A stretch of 59,910 nt of DNA, from NCBI RefSeq assembly GCF_014648255.1, contig NZ_BMQT01000017.1, positions 1 through 59,910 on the forward strand. The letters run 5' to 3'. The number at the start of each line of letters is the position of its first letter. Position 1 is the first letter of the stretch. The position numbers and the translations under genes are program-made. This DNA is from Nocardioides albus. GTDB taxonomy: Bacteria > Actinomycetota > Actinomycetes > Propionibacteriales > Nocardioidaceae. Below the pieces are notes generated by a model. That model saw nothing but the letters and a program-made list of their open reading frames with translations. It did no database searches and was not told the origin of the DNA. Positions 14,518 through 22,458 of the stretch are shown here, piece by piece.

Positions 14518-15543
14518 CTACGTCTGGTCGTGGGGCTCGATGGCGTCGAGGACCTCGTTGGGCGGTGGCAGCAGGTCGCGCACGTCGTCGGGGAGGGTGT
14601 CGTAGGTGTAGCGGGCGATCGCGACAGGCTGGTCGATGGTCTTCAGTGCGTACTCGACCACTCCGTCGTGCTTGTCGGCGCACAGGAGGATGCCAACGGT
14701 CTCGGCGTGGGTGTCGGCCGCTCGGAGTCGGTCATCGACGAGGGCGACGTAGAAGCCGAGCTGGCCGGCGTCTCGCGGGGTGAACCTGCCACTCTTGAGC
14801 TCGATGACGACGTAGCGCAGCTGGGTGACGTGGAAGAAGAGCAGGTCGACGTAGAAGTCGTCGCCGTCGACCTCGAAGTGCACCTGCCTGCCGACGAACG
14901 CGAATCCGCTGCCGAATTCGGTGAGTGTCTCTTGCATGCGCTCGACCAGGGCCTGCTCGAGGTCGCGCTCGAGGCGTGGGCGGGTCTGGGCGAGGAAGTC
15001 GAAGATGTAGGGATCTTTGGTGAGCTCGCGGGCGAGGTCGGTTTGAGTGGCAGGGAGAGCGTCGTCGAAGTTGGAGGGCGCTGCGCTGATACGCCGGTGG
15101 AGCTGGCCCATGATCATGTTGAGGAGCACGTTGCGAGACCAGCCCTCCTCGGCGGCCGCGGCGGCGTACCAGTCGCGGGTCGGCTGGTCGTCGAGCTTGT
15201 CGAGGAGTGTTCGAACGTGGCCCCACCCAAGTTGTCCCACAGGCTGTGGGACAACTCCGTTCGGCCAGGCTTCTGCAAATGAGCGCATGTAGTGGAGGTT
15301 GCTGCGCGAGAGGCCGGTCATGCCGGGGAACTCTGCGCGGAGGTCTTTGGCGAGCCGGTCGATCACCTTGGCTCCCCAGCCTCCGAGGGTCTGGCGGGCG
15401 AGGATGGTCCGGCCGATGTCCCAGTAGAGCTCGAGGAGCTCGGTGTTGACCTTGCGGACGGCGCGATGTCGGGACGATCGAACGCGCTCTTTGAGCTCGG
15501 CGAGCACCTCTGCGTATCCCTCGGGAAGGGCAGGAGTGGTCAT
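14518..15543 (-). CDS. YhcG/DUF1016-type PDDEXK nuclease, 341 aa
   Basis: N-terminal DUF1016 domain (residues 10-150: AVRKVNTELLELYWDIGRTIL, GWGAKVIDRLAKDL, GLSRSNLHYMRSFAEAW, GHVRTLLDKL) and a C-terminal PD-(D/E)xK nuclease fold with D233 in FYVDLLFF, E248-L-K250 in VVIELKSGRF and GQLGFYVALVDD. The length is normal for the family, which is found on mobile elements and has been linked to DNA repair or element maintenance. Its ATG overlaps the upstream replication gene by four bases. Codons for VVPQPVGQ form a perfect 25-bp palindrome. Confidence 0.9.
   Translation of the reverse strand: MTTPALPEGYAEVLAELKERVRSSRHRAVRKVNTELLELYWDIGRTILARQTLGGWGAKVIDRLAKDLRAEFPGMTGLSRSNLHYMRSFAEAWPNGVVPQPVGQLGWGHVRTLLDKLDDQPTRDWYAAAAAEEGWSRNVLLNMIMGQLHRRISAAPSNFDDALPATQTDLARELTKDPYIFDFLAQTRPRLERDLEQALVERMQETLTEFGSGFAFVGRQVHFEVDGDDFYVDLLFFHVTQLRYVVIELKSGRFTPRDAGQLGFYVALVDDRLRAADTHAETVGILLCADKHDGVVEYALKTIDQPVAIARYTYDTLPDDVRDLLPPPNEVLDAIEPHDQT
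15231..15255. repeat. 25-bp perfect palindrome inside the YhcG-type gene
   Basis: GTTGTCCCACA-GGC-TGTGGGACAAC. The ten bases flanking the spacer on each side are identical to those in the palindrome at 14471-14501. It encodes residues VVPQPVGQ. Confidence 0.65.
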
Positions 15544-17840
15544 GAGGCGGATCCTTCGCGGGGTAGGGCCCAGTCGGGGATGAGGGTCTCGGTGGCTGCG
15601 GGCTGATTCTTGCCGAATGCACCGACAGCCTCGGTGAGGAAGTCGGTGTCGCGGCGACCGCGACCATCGGGGAGGAGGTCGAGCTCGGCATCCGCCGGCG
15701 GCGATGCCTGGTGCTCGGGGAGGCCGTGGCGGCGCCGGTGGCGGTCCCAGGCCTCGACGCTGAGGGCCTTCTCTCCCTGGGGGAGACGGTCGTAGCGGTC
15801 CCGCCGGCGGTGGCTGCGGTGGGCGTACTGGTCGGGGGAGAGCGAGTCGAGCCAGCCTTGGTGGTGCTCGATCTCTGTGATGCCGGCGTGGGCACGGCGG
15901 CGGGCGAGATGCTCTTTGAGCCGGGCCTGGTCGGTGATGGTCAGTTGGTCGAACTCGGCTCGCTTCGCCCGCTGGCGCTGGGCGCGGGAGACGGGGTCGA
16001 GGGTGTCCCACCAGGCTTTCTGGCGGGCGAGCTGGGCCTTGTAGGCGCGGGCGCGGCCTGCGGTCCACTCGTCGACGGGCTGGGGTGACCGGTAAGTGGC
16101 ACGCTCGGCGGTGACCTGCTGGTGCAGCTGCTCGTGGCGACGAGCGGCGTGCTCGAGCAGGTCAGGATCCGTGGCGGCCGCCGCGGCGATGGTGGAGGCG
16201 TGCCAGCGTCCGTGCTCGTCGAGCCGGGCCAGGCCGGCCCTGCTCAGCGCCTGGAGCCCGGTGATGGTGGTGTCGAGCTGGCTTCTCGTTGGGGTCTGTC
16301 CTGGGGTGGGTACCAGTGCTGCGGCAATGGCTAGTTGCGCTATCGCAGACCCTTCTCCGTCACCCTGCAGTAGTGCACGCCACAGCGCATGCGCCGAGCG
16401 AGGGAGGGACCCCCAGAGTCCTTGGGGTGGGTGAGAAACCTTAGGTGGGGGGATTTCCCGCACCCCTTGTTCGATCGCAGGGTCGATCGAGAACTCGTAG
16501 CTCGTCGAGGCGCGCAGCGCGTGAGCGTGGGAGAGGCCGTCGCGGTGGAGCGTGCCGACGGTGCCGTCCAGGAGCCGCAGGGCGGCTCGGATGGTCTTGC
16601 GGTCGCTGATGCCGGTGTCCAGGGCCAGGTCCCGCTCGGGGCACGGGACCCGCAGCACAGGCCCGTCACCGGCGTCAGCGTCGGCGGTGCGGCTGATCCG
16701 GTCGAGGATGGTGTGCCCGACGAGCCCGACCGCAGCGCGGGCGCGCGTGGGCTGCCGCCAGAGCAGTTCCTGGAGCCGGTCGCGGGCTGCGGTGACGGCG
16801 TGCACCGTCGCGGTCGACGGCTCCGCGACCGGGCGGGGAGTGGCCTCGGGCTGCTCCAGGTCGATGCCGTGGGTCTCGGCGAAGGTGTCGCGGTCCTGGA
16901 CCGCTCGTGTCCAGACGTAGTCTGACCACCACTGGTAGCGGGTCCCGCGCGCCTTGGTCATCGCGGCCGCGTGTGCGCCGCGGATCTGTCGCCAGGCGCT
17001 CTGTTCGGTGTGGCCGGCCCACGCGAGCTCGAGGGTGCACTGGGCCTCGATCAGGGACCGCTTGTGGCCCCCGGGGTCGCCTTGGAGGTGGGCGGGGATG
17101 GTGCCGTTGGTGAGGTATGCCTGCCACTGCGGCCGCAAGGGCCGGCGCGGGCCGGCGGTCGCGGGGGGCTCCTCGGTGGGCGTGGGTTTGATCCGGCGTG
17201 GTCGGGGCTCGGTCTCCGGGGCAGGCGGCTCCGGGAGGATCTTGCGGAGGTCGGAGAGCGCGGAGCCGAGGTCGCCGTAGGCCCTGGTCGTGACCCCGTG
17301 GCGGTGTGGGGAGGACAGCGGACGTACGGCGTCGCGCAGGTCGAGCTGACGCACCGCGACACCGATGTCGACGGCAACGCCGGAGAGATAGGCCTGCACC
17401 TCGGCCCACGCCTCGCTACGGCGAGACAGGTCGGGGTGAGCGAGGAAGACGTGGTGACGACCACCGTCACCACCGCCGGAGGGACGCAGCAGCGTCCAGT
17501 AGCCGCGCAGGTGCGCCCAGGAGGCGATCTCCCGGGCGGCGTACTCACCCAGGCCGCCGTCGACGTCGACGTCGGCGACCGCAGCGCCGCGGCGGAGTCG
17601 ACCGACGAGCGCACGGACGCGGCCGCGACCGACCAGGTCGAGACCAGCAGACAGCGTCGCCGGGCGTACGCCCCGGACCTGCTGGTTCGCATCATCGATC
17701 GCGAACCACGACGAGGGCCGGAAAAGCCACTCATCGAGCGCGATGGCGCGAGCGGTGATCGGCGTCACGCCGACACGCGTCTCGAAATCCCGCATGCGTT
17801 TACTGCGTGCAGGCGGATCGGCTGTTATCGTGGATAGCAC
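15540..17840 (-). CDS. Putative plasmid replication initiator with primase-like N-terminal domain, 766 aa
   Basis: GTG 17840 is chosen because a strong GAAGGAGGT lies six bases upstream. Residues 60-215 look like an archaeo-eukaryotic-primase-type fold: VADVDVDGG (acidic D90/D92/D94) and GGRHHVFLAHPDLS (H129/H130). A middle region (about 385-480) has an HTH-like segment (DTGISDRKTIRAALRLLDGTVG). The C-terminal third is R/H/Q-rich and probably disordered. Similar long proteins serve as RepA-like initiators on actinobacterial plasmids, but identity as the initiator is inference from domains and context (partition genes to one side). It is translationally coupled to the YhcG-type nuclease. Confidence 0.65.
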   Translation of the reverse strand: MLSTITADPPARSKRMRDFETRVGVTPITARAIALDEWLFRPSSWFAIDDANQQVRGVRPATLSAGLDLVGRGRVRALVGRLRRGAAVADVDVDGGLGEYAAREIASWAHLRGYWTLLRPSGGGDGGRHHVFLAHPDLSRRSEAWAEVQAYLSGVAVDIGVAVRQLDLRDAVRPLSSPHRHGVTTRAYGDLGSALSDLRKILPEPPAPETEPRPRRIKPTPTEEPPATAGPRRPLRPQWQAYLTNGTIPAHLQGDPGGHKRSLIEAQCTLELAWAGHTEQSAWRQIRGAHAAAMTKARGTRYQWWSDYVWTRAVQDRDTFAETHGIDLEQPEATPRPVAEPSTATVHAVTAARDRLQELLWRQPTRARAAVGLVGHTILDRISRTADADAGDGPVLRVPCPERDLALDTGISDRKTIRAALRLLDGTVGTLHRDGLSHAHALRASTSYEFSIDPAIEQGVREIPPPKVSHPPQGLWGSLPRSAHALWRALLQGDGEGSAIAQLAIAAALVPTPGQTPTRSQLDTTITGLQALSRAGLARLDEHGRWHASTIAAAAATDPDLLEHAARRHEQLHQQVTAERATYRSPQPVDEWTAGRARAYKAQLARQKAWWDTLDPVSRAQRQRAKRAEFDQLTITDQARLKEHLARRRAHAGITEIEHHQGWLDSLSPDQYAHRSHRRRDRYDRLPQGEKALSVEAWDRHRRRHGLPEHQASPPADAELDLLPDGRGRRDTDFLTEAVGAFGKNQPAATETLIPDWALPREGSAS

Positions 17841-17988
17841 AAAGCGACCTCCTTCGTTGGTTAGCCACCTCACGGGGAGTCTGAATACTGGTCCGGTCTG
17901 AGTTGGTAAGGCTCAGTCCGACCCTGCGAAGGTCCCGTGTTGGTAGCACGGGCCTTCGGTCGTTTTGGGGGCCGTTGCCCCGATCTCG
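17841..17988. promoter_or_regulatory. Leader of the replication gene with possible antisense RNA
   Basis: Two hairpins occupy the leader: CTGAGTTGGTAAGGCTCAG near 17898 and CGAAGGTCCCGTG / CACGGGCCTTCG at 17927-17960. On the plus strand the second is followed by GTCGTTTT, so it resembles the terminator of a short RNA antisense to the leader, a common copy-number device. No promoter for such an RNA was firmly identified. Confidence 0.4.
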
Positions 17989-18225
17989 TCAGCCGGTCAT
18001 GGGAAAGAGCTCCTCTTCCTTGCCAGGCTGGCCAGTCCACCAGATTGGCTTCCCTGCCTCGTCGAGCTCGTCGCGCGCGATGAGTGCATCAACGTAGGTC
18101 CACAGGGAGACACCGAGCGTGTCGGCGATGGCGTCAGCCTTCGCCTTGGTGCTCTCCTGCAGACGCGCGCTCGTACGCGCGGTGAGGGGAACGGCGCTGT
18201 GTCGTCGTCCCGCGATCTGGCCCAT
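17989..18225 (-). CDS. Small hypothetical protein, possibly ribbon-helix-helix-like, 78 aa
   Basis: Starts MGQIAGRRHSAVPLTARTSARLQESTKAKADAIADTLGVSLWTYVDALIARDEL, a short basic strand then two helices, compatible with a ribbon-helix-helix regulator. The C-terminus ends WWTGQPGKEEELFPMTG. The start at 18225 follows TGGAGGTG; an in-frame ATG at 18243 lacks a site. Located just upstream of the replication gene, it could regulate replication. Confidence 0.65.
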   Translation of the reverse strand: MGQIAGRRHSAVPLTARTSARLQESTKAKADAIADTLGVSLWTYVDALIARDELDEAGKPIWWTGQPGKEEELFPMTG

Positions 18226-18356
18226 CGGGTTCACCTCCAGCACGACTTGGGAATGCTTCTAGTTAAGGGAGAGCGTTCCGTAGTCCTGCAAAATTTGATG
18301 CCATTTAGGTCGGCGTGTCGGACGCCCATTAAATCCGCCACTCGGGGCGTTGGCTC

Positions 18357-18650
18357 CTAGCTCGACGCTGCGTCGCGGCGCTGGAGGTACGTGCGCAGCT
18401 CGTTGAGCAGCATGTCGACGCGCTCGGGGTCGACGCGATATGTCGCAGGCTGCGGACCCGAACCTTCCTGGTCGATGACGAGGACGCCGGCGTCGAGCAG
18501 GAGCTTCGTGTGGCGGTTCACCATCTGCCGCGGAACCTCGAGGCTGTTAGCGGCCTCGTTCATTGTCCGCGAGGAGTTGGAAGCGTAGTAGCGGATCAGC
18601 GCCGCGATCGGCTCGGAACCGAAGACGCGCGTCGCGATGGAAACGCTCAT
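18357..18650 (-). CDS. Winged-helix regulator (ArsR/MarR-like), 97 aa
   Basis: Compact wHTH: SEPIAALIRYYASNSSRTMNEAANSLEVPRQMVNRHTKLLLDAGVLVIDQEG, then a wing (GPQPATYRVDPERV) and a C-terminal helix. ATG 18650 overlaps (ATGA) the stop of a 29-codon upstream frame with a good ribosome-binding site; a longer form from GTG 18725 is possible. It lies directly beside the 23-bp palindrome at 18756-18778 and is divergent from the conjugation operon, so it is the prime candidate repressor of transfer genes. Confidence 0.72.
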   Translation of the reverse strand: MSVSIATRVFGSEPIAALIRYYASNSSRTMNEAANSLEVPRQMVNRHTKLLLDAGVLVIDQEGSGPQPATYRVDPERVDMLLNELRTYLQRRDAASS

Positions 18651-18736
18651 GGGTAGCGGCGGGTTCGGCCGGACGAACTTGGGCACATGAGCATTCTGCC
18701 CAGATCCGCGTTTATCGCGGGACACGGGATCGCCAT
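18647..18736 (-). CDS. 29-codon leader reading frame coupled to the winged-helix gene
   Basis: ATG 18736 has GGAAGGAAGG six bases upstream and the frame (MAIPCPAINADLG...) ends in TGA overlapping the downstream ATG. The only good ribosome-binding site in this leader serves this frame, so it may set the level of the regulator by coupling. No similarity to a known peptide. Confidence 0.4.
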   Translation of the reverse strand: MAIPCPAINADLGRMLMCPSSSGRTRRYP

Positions 18737-18755
18737 CAGGGCCCTTCCTTCCGCT

Positions 18756-18778
18756 AGTGGCACATTTAATGTGCCACT
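18756..18778. promoter_or_regulatory. 23-bp perfect palindromic operator at the conjugation promoter
   Basis: AGTGGCACATT-T-AATGTGCCACT, followed on the plus strand by ATGCTACC, whose TATGCT overlap looks like a -10. A near copy lies at 44608-44630 before another gene, with the same AGT...CACTATG framing. It is probably bound by the winged-helix protein encoded alongside. Confidence 0.7.
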
Positions 18779-18936
18779 ATGCTACCGTAGGCGACGCCCG
18801 ATCGGCGAACGTGTCGCGTCTTTGGTCAACCGAGCCGAGCGAGGGCAAGCGAGATCAAACGGTGACGTTCTAGGTGTTTAGGGCACTTGGATCTGGGTAG
18901 GACCAAAGACCGCGTGACTTCAACGGGGGAGTGGAA

Positions 18937-19074
18937 GTGACCATGCGAACGGTGATCGGGCACCGGGCCGGACCTGGGTTTATTCGGGTTCGCGTGTCGG
19001 CCACCCCGCCTACTGTCGTGGGATCGATCGCTGCCGTCGGGGGAGAGCAGCGCGATTCTCGGGGGGTGCAGTGA
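18937..19074 (+). CDS. Small first frame of the conjugation operon, 45 aa
   Basis: Begins VTMRTVIGHRAG six bases after GGGGGA and ends in a GTGA overlap with the wall-hydrolase gene, the same coupling style used through the operon. Basic, with no recognisable domain. It could be a leader peptide. Evidence is the coupling and ribosome-binding site only. Confidence 0.45.
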   Translation: MTMRTVIGHRAGPGFIRVRVSATPPTVVGSIAAVGGEQRDSRGVQ

Positions 19075-20945
19075 ACCAGTCGAAGGGCGTCACCTTCGCG
19101 GGCGCCGCAGTGGCGCTTGTCCTGGCCGTGTCGCTGGTCGTTGTGGTCGCGTTCGTCGCCACTGACGAGCCGGAGACCGCCGGCTGCGGCCCGGAGGGCT
19201 CGCTGCAGGTCTCCGCCGACGGCGTGAAGGCCGTGGGGGAGTGGAGCCTGGAACAGGCGAAGAACGCCGCTGCGATCATCCAGGCCGGCAAGGCGCTGGG
19301 CGTGCCTGCCCGTGGCCAGCAGATCGCGGTGATGACGGCGATCGGTGAGTCGACGCTGCGGGTGCTCGATCGCGGCGACGCGGTCGGGCCGGACAGCCGG
19401 GGGCTGTTCCAGCAGCGCGACAACGGAGCGTGGGGATCCTACGAAGACCGGATGGACCCGGCCCGCTCGGCGACCTCCTTCTACAAGGCGCTGTTGAAGG
19501 TGTCGGGTTGGGAGTCGATGGAGCCTTCCCTGGCCGCACACACGGTCCAGCGCAACGCGGACCCGTACCACTACGAGCGGTTCTGGTCCCAGGCCAAGGA
19601 CCTCACCGCGAAGCTGACCAGCGCCGGCGGTACCCCGACGAGCCTGCCCGGTGTCGTCGGCCCGGACGGCGAGACCGTGGGCCCGATGCCTGAGGGCGGC
19701 TGCGGTGGCGACGGCGAGTTCTCGACGAACGCGGCCGCGGGCTATGTCGGCCCGTTCAACCCGCAGCAGCTCCTTGAGCGCGCCAAGCGGTTCGTCGCGG
19801 CTGGACCGCGCGACCCGTACTTCAACTCGGTCAGCACTTGGTATCGCATGTGCCAGCACTTCGTTGCGAACATGTCGGGCCGAGTGAACTCGGGCTACAC
19901 CACCGCCTCGAGCGCGTGGGCCCACTTCGTCGCGACCGGTGTCGCTCACCCGGCCGACTCGGTCGACGGCGGAGCACCGCCGCCAGGAGCGTGGCTGTAC
20001 TACAACGGGGGCGGGGCCGCCGGGCACGTTGCCATCTACCTGGGCGGCGGAAAGGTCGCCAGCAACGACACCTGGGGCAGCGGCCGGATCGGGATCGGGC
20101 CGGCCAGCGACCTCACCGACGGACCGTGGCATCTGAACTACCTCGGCTGGGCTGCCCCGTGGGGCGCGAAGGTTGCGACCAAGCCCCCGACGCAGTCGAC
20201 GCCCGGCGGCTCGGCTGGTGGCGGGTCGGTGGTGCTCGCGCACGCCAACATCCCGAACCGGTCCGGTATGTCCGGCTACCGCTCCTCGATGAAGGGAGTG
20301 CTGTCGAAGTCGCCCGACTTCGTCACCCTCAACGAGATGCAGCAGCGCACCATGAGCGAGGTGCTCTCCGGAGCACCGGGGTACGCCGGCTACCGCGACC
20401 CCTCCGTGGGGAAGGACGCGGGTGCTGGCCAAACGCTCGATACGGCGGTGCTGTGGAAGGCCGCGAGCTGGTCGGCGGTCGCCGCGGGCCGGGTGAAGCT
20501 GGTCGAGGACGACCGCAACAGCTACCAGGGCAGGGTCGTGGTCTGGGACCGGTTCGCGTCCTACGTCACGCTGCGCCGCAAGAGCGACGGCCTGCGCGTC
20601 AGCGTGATCTCCGTGCACCACATGACCGACCCGTCCAAATACGGGCCGAACCGGGCCCAGCGGCAGGCGGCGTACGGCGCGGGCATGGACATCCTGGTGC
20701 AGATGGTCCGGGCCCTGGAGTCCTACGGACCCGTCCTGGTCGGCGGCGACTTCAACGTCTCGGCGAGCCAGTCGGGCCGGTGGGCGGCGCCCTCGAAGAT
20801 GGCGGCGGCCGGCTACGGCCAGGTCCACACCGGTGTCGACTTCCTGTTCACCCGCACTGCCTCCACAAGGTTCAAAGCCAGCTGGAGTGGCCGGATGGTC
20901 TCTGACCATCGGTGGCTGGCAGCACAGATCGGATTCGGATCATGA
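19071..20945 (+). CDS. Conjugation wall hydrolase fused to an endonuclease/exonuclease/phosphatase domain, 624 aa
   Basis: One membrane segment (residues 8-30) anchors a large outside part. Residues 60-175 are a lytic-transglycosylase-like domain with E93 (IGEST) and GLFQQRDNGAWG. Residues 225-365 resemble a CHAP/NlpC peptidase with C261 and H319 (GHVAIYL). Residues 385-624 match the EEP fold: N393, N421-E422, H516/H517, GGDFNV (D560, N562) and SDHRW (D612, H613). It opens the peptidoglycan for the transfer channel (VirB1-like role). The external nuclease-like domain is unusual for this role. GTG 19071 starts the operon's first large gene. Confidence 0.85.
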   Translation: MNQSKGVTFAGAAVALVLAVSLVVVVAFVATDEPETAGCGPEGSLQVSADGVKAVGEWSLEQAKNAAAIIQAGKALGVPARGQQIAVMTAIGESTLRVLDRGDAVGPDSRGLFQQRDNGAWGSYEDRMDPARSATSFYKALLKVSGWESMEPSLAAHTVQRNADPYHYERFWSQAKDLTAKLTSAGGTPTSLPGVVGPDGETVGPMPEGGCGGDGEFSTNAAAGYVGPFNPQQLLERAKRFVAAGPRDPYFNSVSTWYRMCQHFVANMSGRVNSGYTTASSAWAHFVATGVAHPADSVDGGAPPPGAWLYYNGGGAAGHVAIYLGGGKVASNDTWGSGRIGIGPASDLTDGPWHLNYLGWAAPWGAKVATKPPTQSTPGGSAGGGSVVLAHANIPNRSGMSGYRSSMKGVLSKSPDFVTLNEMQQRTMSEVLSGAPGYAGYRDPSVGKDAGAGQTLDTAVLWKAASWSAVAAGRVKLVEDDRNSYQGRVVVWDRFASYVTLRRKSDGLRVSVISVHHMTDPSKYGPNRAQRQAAYGAGMDILVQMVRALESYGPVLVGGDFNVSASQSGRWAAPSKMAAAGYGQVHTGVDFLFTRTASTRFKASWSGRMVSDHRWLAAQIGFGS

Positions 20946-21424
20946 ACACGAAGACCATCCTTCTAGCCGGCGGGTTGCTGCTCGCCGTGGTCCTGATCGG
21001 GGTCGTGATCGTCCCCGAGCTGGTCAGCGACGACCCGGAACCTTCGCAGCGACCCAGCCCGACCAGCGCGCCCAGCTCAGCGGGCGAGGCCTCGACCGAC
21101 CCGGTGGTGTTCGGGTCGGAGGTCTTCGCGGCCTGGTCGAAGCGGGACCAGGCCTATGAGGCCTGGTGGACCGAGCTGCAGCCGTACCTCGACGAGGCCG
21201 CCGTCGCGGCCTACCGAGCTACCGACCCGGCGGAGATCCCCGACGTCAAGGTCAACGGCGACCTGAGCGTCGACAAGGAGCCACCCGATCTTCCAGGACT
21301 CTCGGCGCTGGTCCGGGTTCCCACCACCGGTGGGGAGTTCGGACTGTTCCTGGTCCGCGTGGAGGAGAGCAGCCCGTGGCGGCTGCTGCGCATCAACTTT
21401 CCCGAGGGAGGGAGCAAAGCGTGA
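20942..21424 (+). CDS. Conjugation membrane-anchored protein, 160 aa
   Basis: A single N-terminal membrane helix (ILLAGGLLLAVVLIGVVIV), a P/S/T-rich linker and an external domain (residues 60-155) ending VEESSPWRLLRINFPE, resembling the NTF2-like fold of VirB8/TcpC-type channel proteins. The start overlaps the previous stop (ATGA). Probably a structural part of the outer channel; exact family not recognised. Confidence 0.75.
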   Translation: MNTKTILLAGGLLLAVVLIGVVIVPELVSDDPEPSQRPSPTSAPSSAGEASTDPVVFGSEVFAAWSKRDQAYEAWWTELQPYLDEAAVAAYRATDPAEIPDVKVNGDLSVDKEPPDLPGLSALVRVPTTGGEFGLFLVRVEESSPWRLLRINFPEGGSKA

Positions 21425-22140
21425 CGACCGTAGATGAGACGCCGGCCCGGATGGGGTGGGGAACCCTTCCGCCCCCGGGCGCCGCTTCAACCCGGCGCAG
21501 CGGCGGTTGGGAGCCCGAGTCCCGGCCGCAGTCGGCGCCGCGACGTACCCCGGAGATCCCGTGGCGGAAGAAGAACAGCACTACCCGCCCGCAGGAGCCG
21601 GCTCCGGAGCAGGCCACCCCGGTGGCCGTTCCCGGCCCCGGCCTGCAGCCCACGCCGATGTGGCGCCGCGACGACGAGGCTGCGGCGATCGAGCCCAACG
21701 ACGCGACGCGCGTCGCTCCACAACGCACCCTGTTCTGGGGTGCGCACGGGGGAGCGGGGTCGACGACCTGGGCGGCGATCCTCGGCGGGATCGAAGTGCC
21801 TGCCGACCAGCTAGCGCGGCTCGTCACGCGCCGCACCTGGTCGGTGGTCCTCGTCGCGCGCGCCAGCGTCGTCGGCATCGAGGCCGCAAAGCGGATCCTC
21901 GCCGAGAACCAGGGCCAGATCTCGTACGTGCTGCTGGTCCCCACAGGGCCTGGTCGCCCACACAAGCTGATCCGGAACGAGCGCAAGGTCCTCGCCGGCG
22001 CGATCACCGTCGTCGACGCGCCCTGGGTTCCGGACCTCCTGCTGCGACTGCCGGAGGCAGTCCAGCCCCAACACGTCCCCGAACGGGACCTGGCGCGGCT
22101 GCGCGCCGACATTCCATCACCTGAAGGAGAAGCACAGTGA
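21421..22140 (+). CDS. DUF6668-like protein with degenerate P-loop, 239 aa
   Basis: GTG 21421 overlaps the previous stop (GTGA). About 100 residues of proline-rich, disordered N-terminus precede a ParA/MinD-like core: LFWGAHGGAGSTTWAAILGG, where the P-loop lysine is missing, and later VLLVPTGPGRPH and VVDAPWVPDLLLR. The family occurs in actinobacterial conjugation operons. Without the lysine it probably does not hydrolyse ATP and may be a cytoplasmic scaffold. Confidence 0.7.
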   Translation: MTTVDETPARMGWGTLPPPGAASTRRSGGWEPESRPQSAPRRTPEIPWRKKNSTTRPQEPAPEQATPVAVPGPGLQPTPMWRRDDEAAAIEPNDATRVAPQRTLFWGAHGGAGSTTWAAILGGIEVPADQLARLVTRRTWSVVLVARASVVGIEAAKRILAENQGQISYVLLVPTGPGRPHKLIRNERKVLAGAITVVDAPWVPDLLLRLPEAVQPQHVPERDLARLRADIPSPEGEAQ

Positions 22141-22424
22141 GCACCATCCTCAACGTCGCAGCCGCGACGCAGATCCCCACGAGCATCACCGCCCAGCCGA
22201 AGCCGCTGCCCACCGAGGTCCAGCAGGGCCTCGACACGATCCAGGCCTGGATCCAGGGCATCGGCGGCTCCGTCGCGGTGATCGGCCTGATGATCCTGTT
22301 CATCGGCCTGTTCTTCGCCAACCGCCACGGCCAGGGCCAGGACTTCATGGCCAAGGCCGGCTGGTGGCTCGCCGGCGCCATCGGCCTAGGCACCGCCGCC
22401 GTGATCGCGCCAGTCTTCCTCTAA
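22137..22424 (+). CDS. Small two-helix membrane protein, pilin-like (VirB2-like position), 95 aa
   Basis: After about 35 polar residues come two membrane helices (GSVAVIGLMILFIGLFFANR and AGWWLAGAIGLGTAAVIAPVFL) joined by a short basic loop, the layout of VirB2-type pilins. GTG 22137 overlaps the previous stop and has GAAGGAG. Whether a pilus is formed in a Gram-positive host is unknown. Confidence 0.75.
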   Translation: MSTILNVAAATQIPTSITAQPKPLPTEVQQGLDTIQAWIQGIGGSVAVIGLMILFIGLFFANRHGQGQDFMAKAGWWLAGAIGLGTAAVIAPVFL

Positions 22425-22458
22425 GACCTCGACGTTCCCCTCGGACTAGGAGCAGCCC

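Noticed and set aside
17880..17965. Hairpins before the replication gene considered as a tRNA
   Set aside because: No cloverleaf, no T-arm consensus and no CCA context; two plain stem-loops explain the pairing.
18870..20909. Minus-strand frame of 679 codons across the wall-hydrolase gene
   Set aside because: R/H/V-rich low-information protein opposite a gene with three recognisable domains and operon coupling.
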